This document shows, piece by piece, positions 1 through 9,600 of a stretch of DNA of 64,000 nucleotides. Position 1 is the first letter of the stretch, and every line of letters starts with the position of its first letter. The position numbers and the translations under genes were made by a program. A model generated the notes under the pieces. The model was given only the letters and a program-made list of their open reading frames with translations. It ran no database searches and was not told the origin of the DNA. Source of the stretch: a virus; the IMG/VR virus record IMGVR_UViG_3300045256_000188, positions 19,426 through 83,425 of that record; one strand, given 5' to 3'.

Positions 1-258
1 CGACTGACGCTGGAGATGAGCATCGATCGCAGCACTCTTCGTCTCCAGGAAGACCTGGAGCCGGCGGGCCAGTTCCCGCTTGTGGGCTTCCGTTTCCTCA
101 ATGCAGACCTTCTTGGCCTGCTCCACCTTTGCGGTGTAATCCGCCTCATACTGCTCACGGATGGTGGTCTTGTACTGCTCCAGGGACTCGCCGATTGAAG
201 CGACGAGTTCCGCTTTGCAGCCCGCCTTGGTCAGCAGGTCCAAGATCTTCTGGCTCAT
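1..258 (-). CDS. Prohead core scaffold protein, gp22-like (partial)
   Basis: The reading frame runs off the left edge; about 86 codons from the start are visible. It begins MSQKILDLLTKAGCK and continues as a charged, helix-rich, Glu/Lys/Gln-dense sequence typical of prohead core scaffolds. A strong GGAGGAG ribosome binding site lies just upstream (about 266-273). Position supports the call: in T4 the order portal, protease (gp21), scaffold (gp22) is conserved, and this gene follows the protease on the same strand. In the T4 family the scaffold fills the prohead and is then degraded by gp21. Assignment rests mainly on order and composition; no diagnostic motif was seen. Confidence 0.55.
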   Translation of the reverse strand, partial: MSQKILDLLTKAGCKAELVASIGESLEQYKTTIREQYEADYTAKVEQAKKVCIEETEAHKRELARRLQVFLETKSAAIDAHLQRQS

Positions 259-589
259 GATCAAGACTCCTCCGCGAGCAGTTCGAGGTATATTTGCGTG
301 AGGTCAGTTAGTTTAGGATGTACTTCGCGAGTATCCCCGCCAGACACCCTTTACCATCCACGGAGGTCAACGCCTCATAATGGATTTTTGACGACAACCC
401 CCAATTTCTTCAGCACACCAGCCAGCCGACGATCGAACCACTCAGAATGCGGAGCCCACCACTTCTGGGCCTCCCGGGTGTTCGCCGATGATCTTGCAAG
501 CAGCTACACCTGATGCTTGGTAAGGAGAAGCAGGACGCGATGAAGAAGTTGGGCGGTGGGAAGCCGCATCCGATGCAGACGGCGATGGG
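259..589. other. Gene-poor interval between scaffold and remnant gene
   Basis: No convincing gene is seen here apart from the scaffold ribosome binding site at about 266-273. Short open frames occur on both strands but are under 75 codons and lack a good start site. Confidence 0.5.
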
Positions 590-835
590 TTAGTGAGTGG
601 TGTTCTCGTCGCCGTAGCACATCCGCCCTTGTGTGGTGTAGATGAACGCCACCGAACCCGGCTTCAGGAACAGAGAATCCGGGTTCTGGTAGTCCCGATG
701 GTGCCCCGCCAGTTCGTTTTCGTTCGGCTTCTCGGCATTTGACCCAGAAGACGATGGGATTTGTCAGTCAGGATTCGGAATTGCCCGGAGAGGACGTACC
801 CGGCTTTCCCGAATTTGGCGAAGAGAGCCCATATT
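590..835 (-). pseudogene. Small decayed gene downstream of protease
   Basis: Two coding-like stretches lie in different minus-strand frames immediately after the protease stop. The upstream one reads FAKFGKAGYVLSGQF and the downstream one contains LKPGSVAFIYTTQGRMCYGD and stops at 590. They could be halves of one protein of about 85 residues broken by a frameshift near 735. No function is recognised. Compositional look is the only support, so this could also be chance open frame. Confidence 0.3.
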
Positions 836-2789
836 AGCTCCGACGAGATGGCAGCCGGACGGGAACAGTCACCTTCTTGCGGTCCAACCCGAAATAGCCG
901 TTGATCTCCTTGACGAGAAGGTCGTTGTAGACATCCTCGCTGAAGAGCTTCTTCTGCTGAACGATTGGCTTGATCCGCCGGTTAAGTCCTTCCTGAATGT
1001 TCAGGATGGCCCCATGCACCGACGGCTCCGCCACCACATCCCAGGTCACGAAAGTGTAACCCGGCATGACCCGGTAGACGTCCCGACCCTTGTGCTCCAT
1101 CACTTCCATGTCGCCCACGCCGCGGGACGAGATACCGACGCGAACCTTGTGCTCGAACAGACCACGAAGCATCGCCCCACATGGCAGCTTGTGGAGCACT
1201 TCGGCTTCGCCATACACCTTCTTCCCCTCCAACCACACCTTGGTCATCAGGTGGGACAGGCGGTCGAGGTGAATCTTGGCATCGGAGTTACCGGTCCAGA
1301 ATGAACAACCACCGGTTTCCATATAGAAATTGCCGTGGTCCACCGAAACGCAATAAATCCGACCGGTATGGTGGATCTTCTCGATGATAGTAAACCGCGG
1401 ATCTAGACAAACCGATCGCGTCCGCGACACATGAAGCTGATGAAGGGTCCGCTTGTCAACAGCCCGAATGGCTCGGCCGGCGAACATATAATCATTGCTC
1501 GGCTCAACCTTCGACAGCCGGCCGGCACCACCAACTTTGACCAAGCACTCATGCAGGTCCCGAATCAGTCGTTCGGACACGCTGGACACAGCCAGCCTGC
1601 TGTACACCCCTAAATCGAGTTTCTGGACCACAGCGGCGTCAGTCTTGACACTTAGCGAGCGGGAATGACGATCCTCGGCCCGTAGCATCCGACCGTCGCC
1701 AATCGCGAAAGAGTAGATCAGAGCTTCAAGACAATCATCCGACAACGACTTGATATCTTCGGGAATGAATTTATCGGCAACGCCACCTAGACGGCGTAGC
1801 CAATTCGCCAGCCGTGCATCGTTCGTGAGGAACCCGCGTTTGCAGGGGGTCCACTGCAGTTCATTTGACACCCCATCTAGAATTTCAGACACCAATTTGC
1901 GACCATGTGGCGTCTTTTGAGCAATACAAACCCCATTACGACCATTCAGATTGCCCTTGGATAGATAAAGACCCAACAACAGACAGAATTGCCTTGCGTC
2001 CATTACCAGAGGGTTGACGAGATGTGGCTTCTTGAGTTTAAAGGCGTAGGCAGCTTCTACACCAGGGATAGTGTACAAAGATGACTGTGCCACTTTCCTA
2101 CTAGCGGTCTTTGGGATGCGATAATGAGCGTAGCGTTTCCGGTTTAAGTATACGTCCTCGATGGTGGCGTAGATCTGGTGGCCGTGGCGGTCCTCCAGAA
2201 GCAGTCGATGTCCCGGCGTATACGAATCGCTGATGTTGGCGTTATGAATCCTATATGCAGGACCATCGTACGGCTCGTCGATTATCGCGTTGACCCGCGA
2301 TTCCACGAACGAACCGGCGACCCGCGACCAAATCCGGTCACCCACCCGAACTTCTCGGAACTCCTTCCATCCGGAGGTGGTCATCAAACGGAAGTTTGTA
2401 TCCAATCGGCAAGGGTGGTCAAATTCACCGGGGACAGCACGAGCCGCCACATCCTCCTGGATATTGCGGACCGCAGGGATCAGCACATCCTGAGTGCCGT
2501 AGAACCGGCCGTTGGCGTTCTCGACGTCACCGTTCTGGATCAGCCCGCTGATCTTCATGATCGGCTCTTCCCGGCCACCGACCCCCTCGCAGATGGACTG
2601 CTTGATGTCCATCACTTCGAATGGGAAAGTGTCCCGGATTAGCTGCATCCCAGCGGGAATGACGCCAGTCTCGGCGATCAACGCACGGTTGATCACACCC
2701 GACTGGAGCCGGGTGTTCTTGTCTTCGGAGAGAACGCCCTGGCGAACTAGGCCGGGGCTGATTCCCATTACGCGACGGCTAGGTAACAT
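834..2789 (-). CDS. Prohead maturation protease, gp21-like, with one intein
   Basis: Phage head-maturation serine protease of the T4 gp21 type, which degrades the scaffold and trims capsid proteins. The 651-residue precursor has extein residues 1-126 and 502-651, giving a spliced protein of about 276 residues (T4 gp21 is about 212). Motifs: the catalytic His segment GEFDHP at residues 121-126, then LDRLSHLMTKVW, and the catalytic Ser segment VGISSRGVGD after the intein, followed by TWDVVAEPSVHGA near the end, as in gp21. The intein sits two residues after the presumed catalytic His. Start chosen at 2789: AAGGAG lies eight bases upstream. It is preceded by a TnpB remnant and followed by the scaffold gene. 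Confidence 0.85.
   Translation of the reverse strand: MLPSRRVMGISPGLVRQGVLSEDKNTRLQSGVINRALIAETGVIPAGMQLIRDTFPFEVMDIKQSICEGVGGREEPIMKISGLIQNGDVENANGRFYGTQDVLIPAVRNIQEDVAARAVPGEFDHPCRLDTNFRLMTTSGWKEFREVRVGDRIWSRVAGSFVESRVNAIIDEPYDGPAYRIHNANISDSYTPGHRLLLEDRHGHQIYATIEDVYLNRKRYAHYRIPKTASRKVAQSSLYTIPGVEAAYAFKLKKPHLVNPLVMDARQFCLLLGLYLSKGNLNGRNGVCIAQKTPHGRKLVSEILDGVSNELQWTPCKRGFLTNDARLANWLRRLGGVADKFIPEDIKSLSDDCLEALIYSFAIGDGRMLRAEDRHSRSLSVKTDAAVVQKLDLGVYSRLAVSSVSERLIRDLHECLVKVGGAGRLSKVEPSNDYMFAGRAIRAVDKRTLHQLHVSRTRSVCLDPRFTIIEKIHHTGRIYCVSVDHGNFYMETGGCSFWTGNSDAKIHLDRLSHLMTKVWLEGKKVYGEAEVLHKLPCGAMLRGLFEHKVRVGISSRGVGDMEVMEHKGRDVYRVMPGYTFVTWDVVAEPSVHGAILNIQEGLNRRIKPIVQQKKLFSEDVYNDLLVKEINGYFGLDRKKVTVPVRLPSRRS
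1287..2411 (-). mobile_element. Intein in prohead protease (375 aa)
   Basis: Precursor residues 127-501. Starts with Cys (CRLDTNFRLMTTSGW, block A) and ends FWTGN before Ser+1, so the penultimate residue is Gly rather than His. Block F-like YCVSVDHGNFY is present. Degenerate LAGLIDADG motifs are LLGLYLSKGN and LIYSFAIGDG. Insertion is between GEFDHP and SDAKIHLDRL, a break in a motif conserved in gp21 proteins. Confidence 0.85.
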
Positions 2790-2833
2790 TGCGACTCTCC
2801 TTGTGAACTACCCTACCCTCTGCTCGCTCTCGC

Positions 2834-3150
2834 TCACAGAGAGGTGGTGGCTTCGGGTTTCACTGAGAACTGCTTCCTTGCGGAAGGCTGACGCTTCTCT
2901 CCACCCGCTAACCCCGTAGTTCCTACGGTTCTTTTTCCTTCCATCAAGATGTTCTTCGCCGCGTTAAAGTCCCTGTCATGCTCCACCCGACATCCCGGAC
3001 ACACCCAAGACCGGTCGGACAAAGTGAGGGGCTCGTTGACGAAACCACCTTTTCGCTCGCTCTCTGGACTTCGACCCCTTCACCTTCCGGGACAACTCCC
3101 GATGCAGGCGCTTCAACCGCCGCTCCAACGTCCTGTACGGCTTGATGGCG
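2834..3150 (-). pseudogene. TnpB (IS200/IS605-type) remnant with internal deletion
   Basis: The C-terminal part reads LSDRSWVCPGC then EHDRDFNAAKNI, the zinc-ribbon and last RuvC segment of TnpB/OrfB transposon nucleases. Upstream, in a different frame (about 3060-3150), is ERRLKRLHRELSRKVKGSK, the conserved mid-protein segment that normally lies over 100 residues earlier. The catalytic middle is therefore missing and the halves are out of frame. The fragment fills the gap between the 1009-residue head protein and the protease. It cannot encode an active nuclease. No TnpA or clear element ends were found. Confidence 0.8.
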
Positions 3151-3161
3151 GGCCAGGAAGG

Positions 3162-6100
3162 TTACTCGTCAGAGCCCTTCTTGGCGACTGGAGGGTTGGT
3201 GCCGCTGCCGTCATCGACCTTCAGATCCGGCCCGATACCATCGAGCTTGTCATCGGTCTTGCCGGGCACCTTCACGTCCGGCATCTTCCTCTTGTTGTCC
3301 TTCAGCGGGGCCGTGTACTTCGAAGAGGCCGGGGACGTCATGTCCTTGTCTTCGAAGTGAACCCTGTCATCTTCCGAGCCAGCGGGAGCGGGCTTGGCGG
3401 CCGGCTTCTCGGCCGGGGCCGCGGGCTTGGTAGGAGCGGGTTCCATCGCACCGCCCTGGGCCTCGAAGTCCGGCATTGCCTCTTCGCCAGCACCACCGTT
3501 CGGGTCGAGGCCATCCTCCCCGCCACCGGTCTGAGCCTGGGCCGGTTCCGAACCCGCGGCAGCCGGGTCAGTCGCATCCACCGGAGCCATACCATCGTCG
3601 GCACCGGCATCCATCCCGCCACCGGCGGTGTCAAGGCCACCATCACCGCCACCCTGGTCAGCCAGTTCCTGAACTTCGACGTCCGGGGTTACCTCCACCG
3701 ACAGCGAGCCGTCCGGCCCGGCGGTGATCTTGGCGACAGCCTCCTCCAGAGCCCGGTCCTCAGCGTCCGAGATCGGCCGGAGTTGCTCCAGGGAGTTGGC
3801 CAGCCAGCCCACGAACCGGGAGCCATCACCCTCGGTCATGTTGGCCGCGGCGAAAGCGTCCTCGACCAGGTCCTGCGGCACTGGGATCTCGACCGCCCCG
3901 TCTTCCGACAGGATGACCGGCTCCAATCCGGTGTCACCACCGTGATCGAAGATGAACTTCACCCCGGCCATCTCACCCAAGACAGCATCATCCTGCGAAA
4001 CCCCCCAGATGATACCCTCGGCGACAGCCCGCTTCACGTTGATGCGGCCCTCGTTCGTGGAGCCACCTGCCCGGCTGGGCTTCGGAACCTCACGTTCCAG
4101 GTTGGACCGGGCGAAGCCGCGGGGCCGACGGACCGGGATCTTGTACTGATCCTCGTCCACGCACCCGTCGTCCTCGTGCTCGTCGTCCTCGTGCTCGTCG
4201 TCCTCGTGCTCGTCGTCCTTCTTCTTGTCCTTCTTGAGCCAGGGCTTCTCCCACTCCTCAGAAAAGGCGTTGACAACCTGTTCGAGAGCCTTGGGCATCT
4301 TCCCTTCGGGAATCCGCAGGCCAATGGCCTTGATACTGGCCCTGGCCATGTTCTCCAGGTTCTCGCCCAGGGCCTTGCCGACGAGCTTGTGCTCGGTGGC
4401 CAGACGCCGCATGATGCGGATGATCTTGTCGAGGTCGCCCTCGTCGGTGATCACCGGGGCACCGTAATCGGTGAACCGCAGCCCTTCGTTGACGATGAAT
4501 TCGCCCTTCTTCACGGCGTAGGGGTCCGAGTTTTCGGCTAGGAAGTCGCCGTCCCGTTCCAGACCCTGCATCAGCGGCTGAGCACGGGGAGCCAAAGGAG
4601 CCCCGCCTGGGGCCGGAGGAGCCCCGCCGGGAGCCGGAGGAGCCCCGCCGGGAGCGGGAGCACCACCCGGAGGCGGCGGAGCCCCGCCACCGCCGCCCAG
4701 AAGGGCGTCGAGTTCCGGATCGCCCGCACCACCCGCGGCCGGGTCCCCACCCGGCGGCGGAGCACCGCCAGCAGCGGCTGGATCGCCACCCGCGGCGGAT
4801 GTACCACCGATCTGGATGAGCGGACTGTTGATGTTGATGACCGGGGCACCCTGCCCGCCGCCACCTATATCGATTGCCCCGCCACCCGGAGCCATCGGGT
4901 CCATGCCTTCCATGTCGCCCGGTATCTGATCGAAGTTGCCCATCGTCTCGGCCGCCCCCAACTCCTCCTGGATGGTGGCGATGAGGTCTTCGGCCTCGTA
5001 GATGGCAGCGTCGTCAAAGTTCCGCTGCTTGAGCCGGTTGATGAGCCCGTTCAGCTTGGACGACAGTTCGTGAGACTCCTTGATCTTCGGGGTCTTGTTT
5101 CGCAGCACGTCCAGGGTCGTGGCCAGGGCTTCAGCCGCCACTTCCCGGTTACTGATGGCCTCGAAGATGAGGGTTAGAAACTTGTTGTAGGTCGCCTCAA
5201 AGTTCTTGGCGTTCTCCAGTATGTTGACGTTCTCGGCGAGCACCGGGTGTTCGGACTTACGAGCGATGTTCTTCCACTCCTCGACGATCTTGGCCTTGTT
5301 GACCTTGATGTTGGTGCGGTAGAACAGAGTCGCCGTGTCGTCGCACAGTTGCTGGTTGAAGACGGCCTTGGCTGCCAGAGCGTTCTCGACCAGGGTCTGC
5401 GTCTGGCTGCGGGTCAGGAGAGTGAATTCCTCCATCTCATCCAGGAACCCGGCGAGCCCCTTGACGGCTTCTTCAATCTTGTTCTCGGAGATAAGCTTAG
5501 CTGCAGTGTAGATCCGGTCCTGGAACCCCTGGCTCCAGTAGGCGTTCTTGGCCGACTCCAGCATTCGCCGGGCGACGAGCTTGCGTGCGGCCCACTTGGT
5601 CACAGGTAGCTTGACCTGCTCTTCACCGAAGGAGGCAGAGGTGACGTGGCCGTTCTCGACAATCACTCGGTCACGGAGAGACTCCACGATGGCGCTGACC
5701 AACCGGTCTTTCACGTCCTCGCCGATCTCGTCGCCCTTGCTGATGGTGATGCGCCGCAGCACCCCATCCTTGCACTTGACCATGCCGGATTCGGGGACGA
5801 CGCGAGAGGAGAACCGCTGGCTCTTAAGCCGGTTGAAAGCGGTCGCCATCTCCTTCTGGTCATTGGCTTCCAGAGCGTTGATGAGCCGCAAGGCACTCTC
5901 ACTGAAGAGTTCCTGCTTCTCACCCTCCACCACCACGACCGGTCGGATGTTGGTGATGTTCACCTTCCCGTGGTCCCGGCTGTGCTCGGCCACGTAGTAG
6001 GTGTGGGTATCCTGGTCCTCAATGAACAGTTCCTTGGCATGAAGGGCAGCTAGACGCCAGTCCTTACCGGCTTGAGCACCCATTTCCCGGACACGCTCTT

Positions 6101-6191
6101 CAAAGAACGCGACCTTGGCCTGAGCGGAATCGTTTAGGTGACCAAGAAATTTGCGGCTGTCCATGATAACCGCTGCAACCGACTTGCTCAT
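3162..6191 (-). CDS. Large low-complexity head-module protein
   Basis: A 1009-residue protein between portal and protease genes, where T4 has small prohead core genes. The first ~420 residues are alpha-helical and charged. Residues ~440-560 are Gly/Pro/Ala repeats (PGGAPPA type). Then comes a second globular stretch with three tandem DDEHE units near residues 660-675, then a disordered acidic and Ala/Pro-rich tail ending PPVAKKGSDE. No catalytic motif is recognised. The start has AAGAGGTC upstream. Position and composition suggest a prohead core or internal head protein cleaved during maturation, but this is inference; a scaffold or DNA-condensing role is equally open. Confidence 0.55.
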   Translation of the reverse strand: MSKSVAAVIMDSRKFLGHLNDSAQAKVAFFEERVREMGAQAGKDWRLAALHAKELFIEDQDTHTYYVAEHSRDHGKVNITNIRPVVVVEGEKQELFSESALRLINALEANDQKEMATAFNRLKSQRFSSRVVPESGMVKCKDGVLRRITISKGDEIGEDVKDRLVSAIVESLRDRVIVENGHVTSASFGEEQVKLPVTKWAARKLVARRMLESAKNAYWSQGFQDRIYTAAKLISENKIEEAVKGLAGFLDEMEEFTLLTRSQTQTLVENALAAKAVFNQQLCDDTATLFYRTNIKVNKAKIVEEWKNIARKSEHPVLAENVNILENAKNFEATYNKFLTLIFEAISNREVAAEALATTLDVLRNKTPKIKESHELSSKLNGLINRLKQRNFDDAAIYEAEDLIATIQEELGAAETMGNFDQIPGDMEGMDPMAPGGGAIDIGGGGQGAPVININSPLIQIGGTSAAGGDPAAAGGAPPPGGDPAAGGAGDPELDALLGGGGGAPPPPGGAPAPGGAPPAPGGAPPAPGGAPLAPRAQPLMQGLERDGDFLAENSDPYAVKKGEFIVNEGLRFTDYGAPVITDEGDLDKIIRIMRRLATEHKLVGKALGENLENMARASIKAIGLRIPEGKMPKALEQVVNAFSEEWEKPWLKKDKKKDDEHEDDEHEDDEHEDDGCVDEDQYKIPVRRPRGFARSNLEREVPKPSRAGGSTNEGRINVKRAVAEGIIWGVSQDDAVLGEMAGVKFIFDHGGDTGLEPVILSEDGAVEIPVPQDLVEDAFAAANMTEGDGSRFVGWLANSLEQLRPISDAEDRALEEAVAKITAGPDGSLSVEVTPDVEVQELADQGGGDGGLDTAGGGMDAGADDGMAPVDATDPAAAGSEPAQAQTGGGEDGLDPNGGAGEEAMPDFEAQGGAMEPAPTKPAAPAEKPAAKPAPAGSEDDRVHFEDKDMTSPASSKYTAPLKDNKRKMPDVKVPGKTDDKLDGIGPDLKVDDGSGTNPPVAKKGSDE
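4171..4215 (-). repeat. Three perfect 15-nt repeats encoding acidic DDEHE units
   Basis: The unit tcctcgtgctcgtcg is repeated three times exactly and in frame within the large head-module protein. Such repeats expand and contract by slippage. Confidence 0.9.
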
Positions 6192-6200
6192 GATGACCTC

Positions 6201-6574
6201 TTAACGGGTGGCTTCCTGAACGCCGTTGTCTGCCCTTTGGTTACCCCGCTCTCCCCAATGGAGTTTGCGGTGGCAATTAGAACAGAGTTGTCGGCACTTC
6301 TTAATTTCACCAGTAATCCGCTCCATACTGTAGCGTTTGCGAACAGCTACAGAGATGGAGAACTCCTTGACTTGCGGATCGGTATGGTGGAAGTCAATCA
6401 CCGCCGGGTGATCTTCTCCGCAGGCATCACAGGCCAACTCGATCCCTTGAGTGGCCAAACAAACGAAAATTTTTTGCAAGTAGTCTGCAATCCATCGTAA
6501 CGGCTTCAATTACTCGCAAAACACGACCTATCGAGACAACTATCACAATCGGGGCAGTGCTTCTCGTCCGGCAT
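6201..6574 (-). pseudogene. HNH endonuclease gene, stop and frameshift in the N-terminal half
   Basis: The C-terminal half is intact: CDACGEDHPAVIDFHHTDP and CRQLCSNCHRKLHWGERG form a zinc-bound HNH nuclease core. The N-terminal part starts MPDEKHCPDCDSCL at 6574, meets an in-frame TGA at 6506-6508, continues SRYDGLQTTCKK, then must shift frame in an A/T homopolymer near 6464-6480 to reach the HNH core. Family members normally have this CxxC module joined to the core. It sits between portal and head-protein genes, a usual location for free-standing homing endonucleases. An internal start could still give a ~100-residue product. Confidence 0.7.
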
Positions 6575-6611
6575 CAGCACACCCTCCATTACTAATTTTG
6601 ACAAAGGTGGC

Positions 6612-9600
6612 TTACAAGCCACTCACCGCCACCGGTAAGTCGGACTCCGTTATCTCTTCCGAGTCAGACTCCTCAGGCAGATCATGACCCACGGTGATGA
6701 CGTTGTAGACTTCCCGAATTACCTCATCCCGGATGTCCTTAGGTACTGACCACTCGACGAGAAGCCCAGGGTCCTCGCTTGGATCGTACAACAACGGAAC
6801 CTCAAGCCCCTCGGACATCACGATCTGGTTGGGCGTAGGTTTGCCCCTACACAGCCCATCCAACTCCTTGCTCTCCAGCACGGCCTGGAAACCGCTGGTA
6901 AACTCACGGTCCTCCGCAAACAGAGGCTTACCCAACCGATCAGCCCACTTGCGGACCAAGGACATCGCCTTGTTGCGTTGACCACTCTTCTTATACTCAG
7001 CCAGGAGACGCTTATCAGCCTCCCAGTCGAAGCCCGGCAGCTTCGATTCAGGGATAGCGTTGGGGTCGGTCATCGCCGCAGCTTCCGCCCCCGCCGCAGC
7101 AGGGTCAGGAGGAGCCCCACCAGCAGCAGGATCACCACCAGCAGCAGGATCACCACCAGCCGCAGGATCAGCGGGAACATCCAAGCCACCACCCCCACCA
7201 CCCCCACCACCCCCACCACCCCCACCAGCAGCATCCCCACCGCCACTAACTGCCTCAGCGGTCATCTCCTTAAGTTCTTCGATCTCGTCCGGAGACAGAT
7301 CGGTGAAGTTGGTGACAATCCACTCCTTCGGGAACCAGCCCAGAGCTTGCAGGTCGGTCATCACACCCACCCGCGTCTGCCACGTCTCGATCCGGTACAA
7401 TTCCTCCATCGCAGAAGTAGCGGTCAGAGCGATCTCGAATCCCTTCAGATCCTCGACCGGATAACCACGCAAAGCGAGGTGGATGATGGCCACTTTGGTC
7501 AGACCGGTAGCCACCTCCCGTTGAACCCACTGCACCGACTTGGCGAACTCCGAATGCGACTGGCTGAGCGACTTCTCGCTCGCTTCCCCACTGCCCTCCC
7601 CGATACCCACACGAGAGAAGGGGATCTTCATGGGGGCGATCATCTTCTTCTTGAAGTATTCGATATCAGCGATCTTGTCCACGTTCTCGCCACCCGGCAG
7701 CACATCCACGTCCGGACCAGTGCCGTCAGGACGACGCGGCAAGAAGAAATCGTCTTCTTGGATAAGCGGCGAGTACCGCTCGTCGAAACTCCCTGTCGAA
7801 GGGTTGTAGAACCGCTGCCGCTTGAAGTTGCGGGCGATCATCTGCATATATTCAGGCACTTCCTTCGGCGGAATCAAGCCAACCGGGATAGTGAACTTCC
7901 GCTTTTCAGGCGCGCGGGTATTCGCTTGCACATTACCATTGGAGATGAAATTATGGACCTCATCCTCAACAGTAATATCATAGACTAGATCATCACCTAC
8001 CTCCTCTACTCCCAAGATGGCCTCGGAAGCGTTCGAATGCCTCTCACCAGCCCTCACGATATAATCAGGATCTGGCAATTGTCTCTTGGTAAAGTAGAGA
8101 GACCAACCAACGGTGTCCGGCATAACTCTGCCGGGCTCTATCTCGTGACCGCCACTTCGTTCATGCTTCCGCACTAGGCCAACATCCCAGCCCAGGCGAT
8201 GACAAAGTTCCTTGAGGTCCCTCAGCAGCAGCTCGTTGCAGCAATCAACCTCGCAAGACTCGGTATTACCGCCCTCGAACAGTCGGCGATGGCCGTCAGC
8301 ATCAATATAGCCGTCAATGAACGCTTCCTGCACCGAGCGAGGCGACTGGAACACCCACGCCGGAATCCGCTTGTTAGCCGCCCCAGAAATGAAACCATTG
8401 TCAAGCATGAAATCATGCAACGGCTTTGAATTAATCGAAAACGAACCGAGCCTCCCACCAGAATCACCGGAAAAAGTAAGCTGGCCAACAAACGACGCAA
8501 ACAACTTAGCATAATAATCATTGGTGTGGGCATCAGCACCAATAGCAAACCCAACCTGTCTGGTTACGCTGCCAGGACGATTCCGATGTGGCCTCGCCGA
8601 CACGAAGCCGTCACCGACCATGAACCCGAACCACCTAGCAAAGTCTTCGGTAGCCACTTCAGGAATTGTGAAGGCTCTGCTGGCTGATTCGCGACCGCCA
8701 GCGGCCAACGACGACCGATCGAGTGGCACATACTCAGTGTGTTTCACCTGCGGCAGCAAGAAGCGATGATGGCTAGCGATGCCGTTACGCTTAACGATCA
8801 AGTCTTTGACATCAACGTATTCCAAACGAGCTGGGCGGTCCTTGTCTCGTTTATTCGAATAGGACGTCTCGACAAGGATCGGGTGGGTAGCATTACAAAA
8901 GATCTCCCGATGTTGTGAGTAGACGCGATAGATGACGTCCCGCCCATTGCATTGCCAGTCAATTACTTTAGTGACTTTGGGCTGGCCGTCCTTGAAGCAG
9001 TAAACCTCGTCGCCGACCTTGAGATCCTTAATGGGGGTGTGGCCGGTAGGCGTCCACACCAGAGTATCACCCCTAAGGCAGATCCTATAGATAAGAGCAG
9101 CATCCTCCATGAGACGTAACTGCTTAAACGCCTTGCGGCCACCATCAAGAATTGAGTTGTGAACGACAACACCATTGGCGTTGAAATTGTGGAAGCAAGA
9201 GGCGACTTGGATGTCACCGACCTCCAGACGACCGGCACTCTCAGCGCGGACGACATCCTCGGCCATATACGAGTTGGCGTCATCATACTCCGGGTCATGG
9301 ACTACGATCTTGCTACCTGGAACGACGTATTTAGCCGGCACATACCGGCGGAATAACTTGCCGCCAGCCCCGCCCATAACAGCCAAGATCGGGTGATCTT
9401 CACTGACCTCTATAGTCCGATACTTCGTGGTTATCCTCAACCCCGGCTTATAACCGCTGCAAACGGTCTGCCGGACTGTCGTGGCCCTGGGTGTGAGCCC
9501 ATCAAACGAGTAAACGACGTCGCCGCGTGTGAGATCCCGTAGTTGCTTGTACCCACCCGGTACCAGGATGGGTGTACGCATATCGCAACACCGCCCATAC

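Noticed and set aside
2949-4541. 530-codon plus-strand frame opposite the head-module protein
   Set aside because: Shadow of the repetitive minus-strand gene; contains no plausible protein features.
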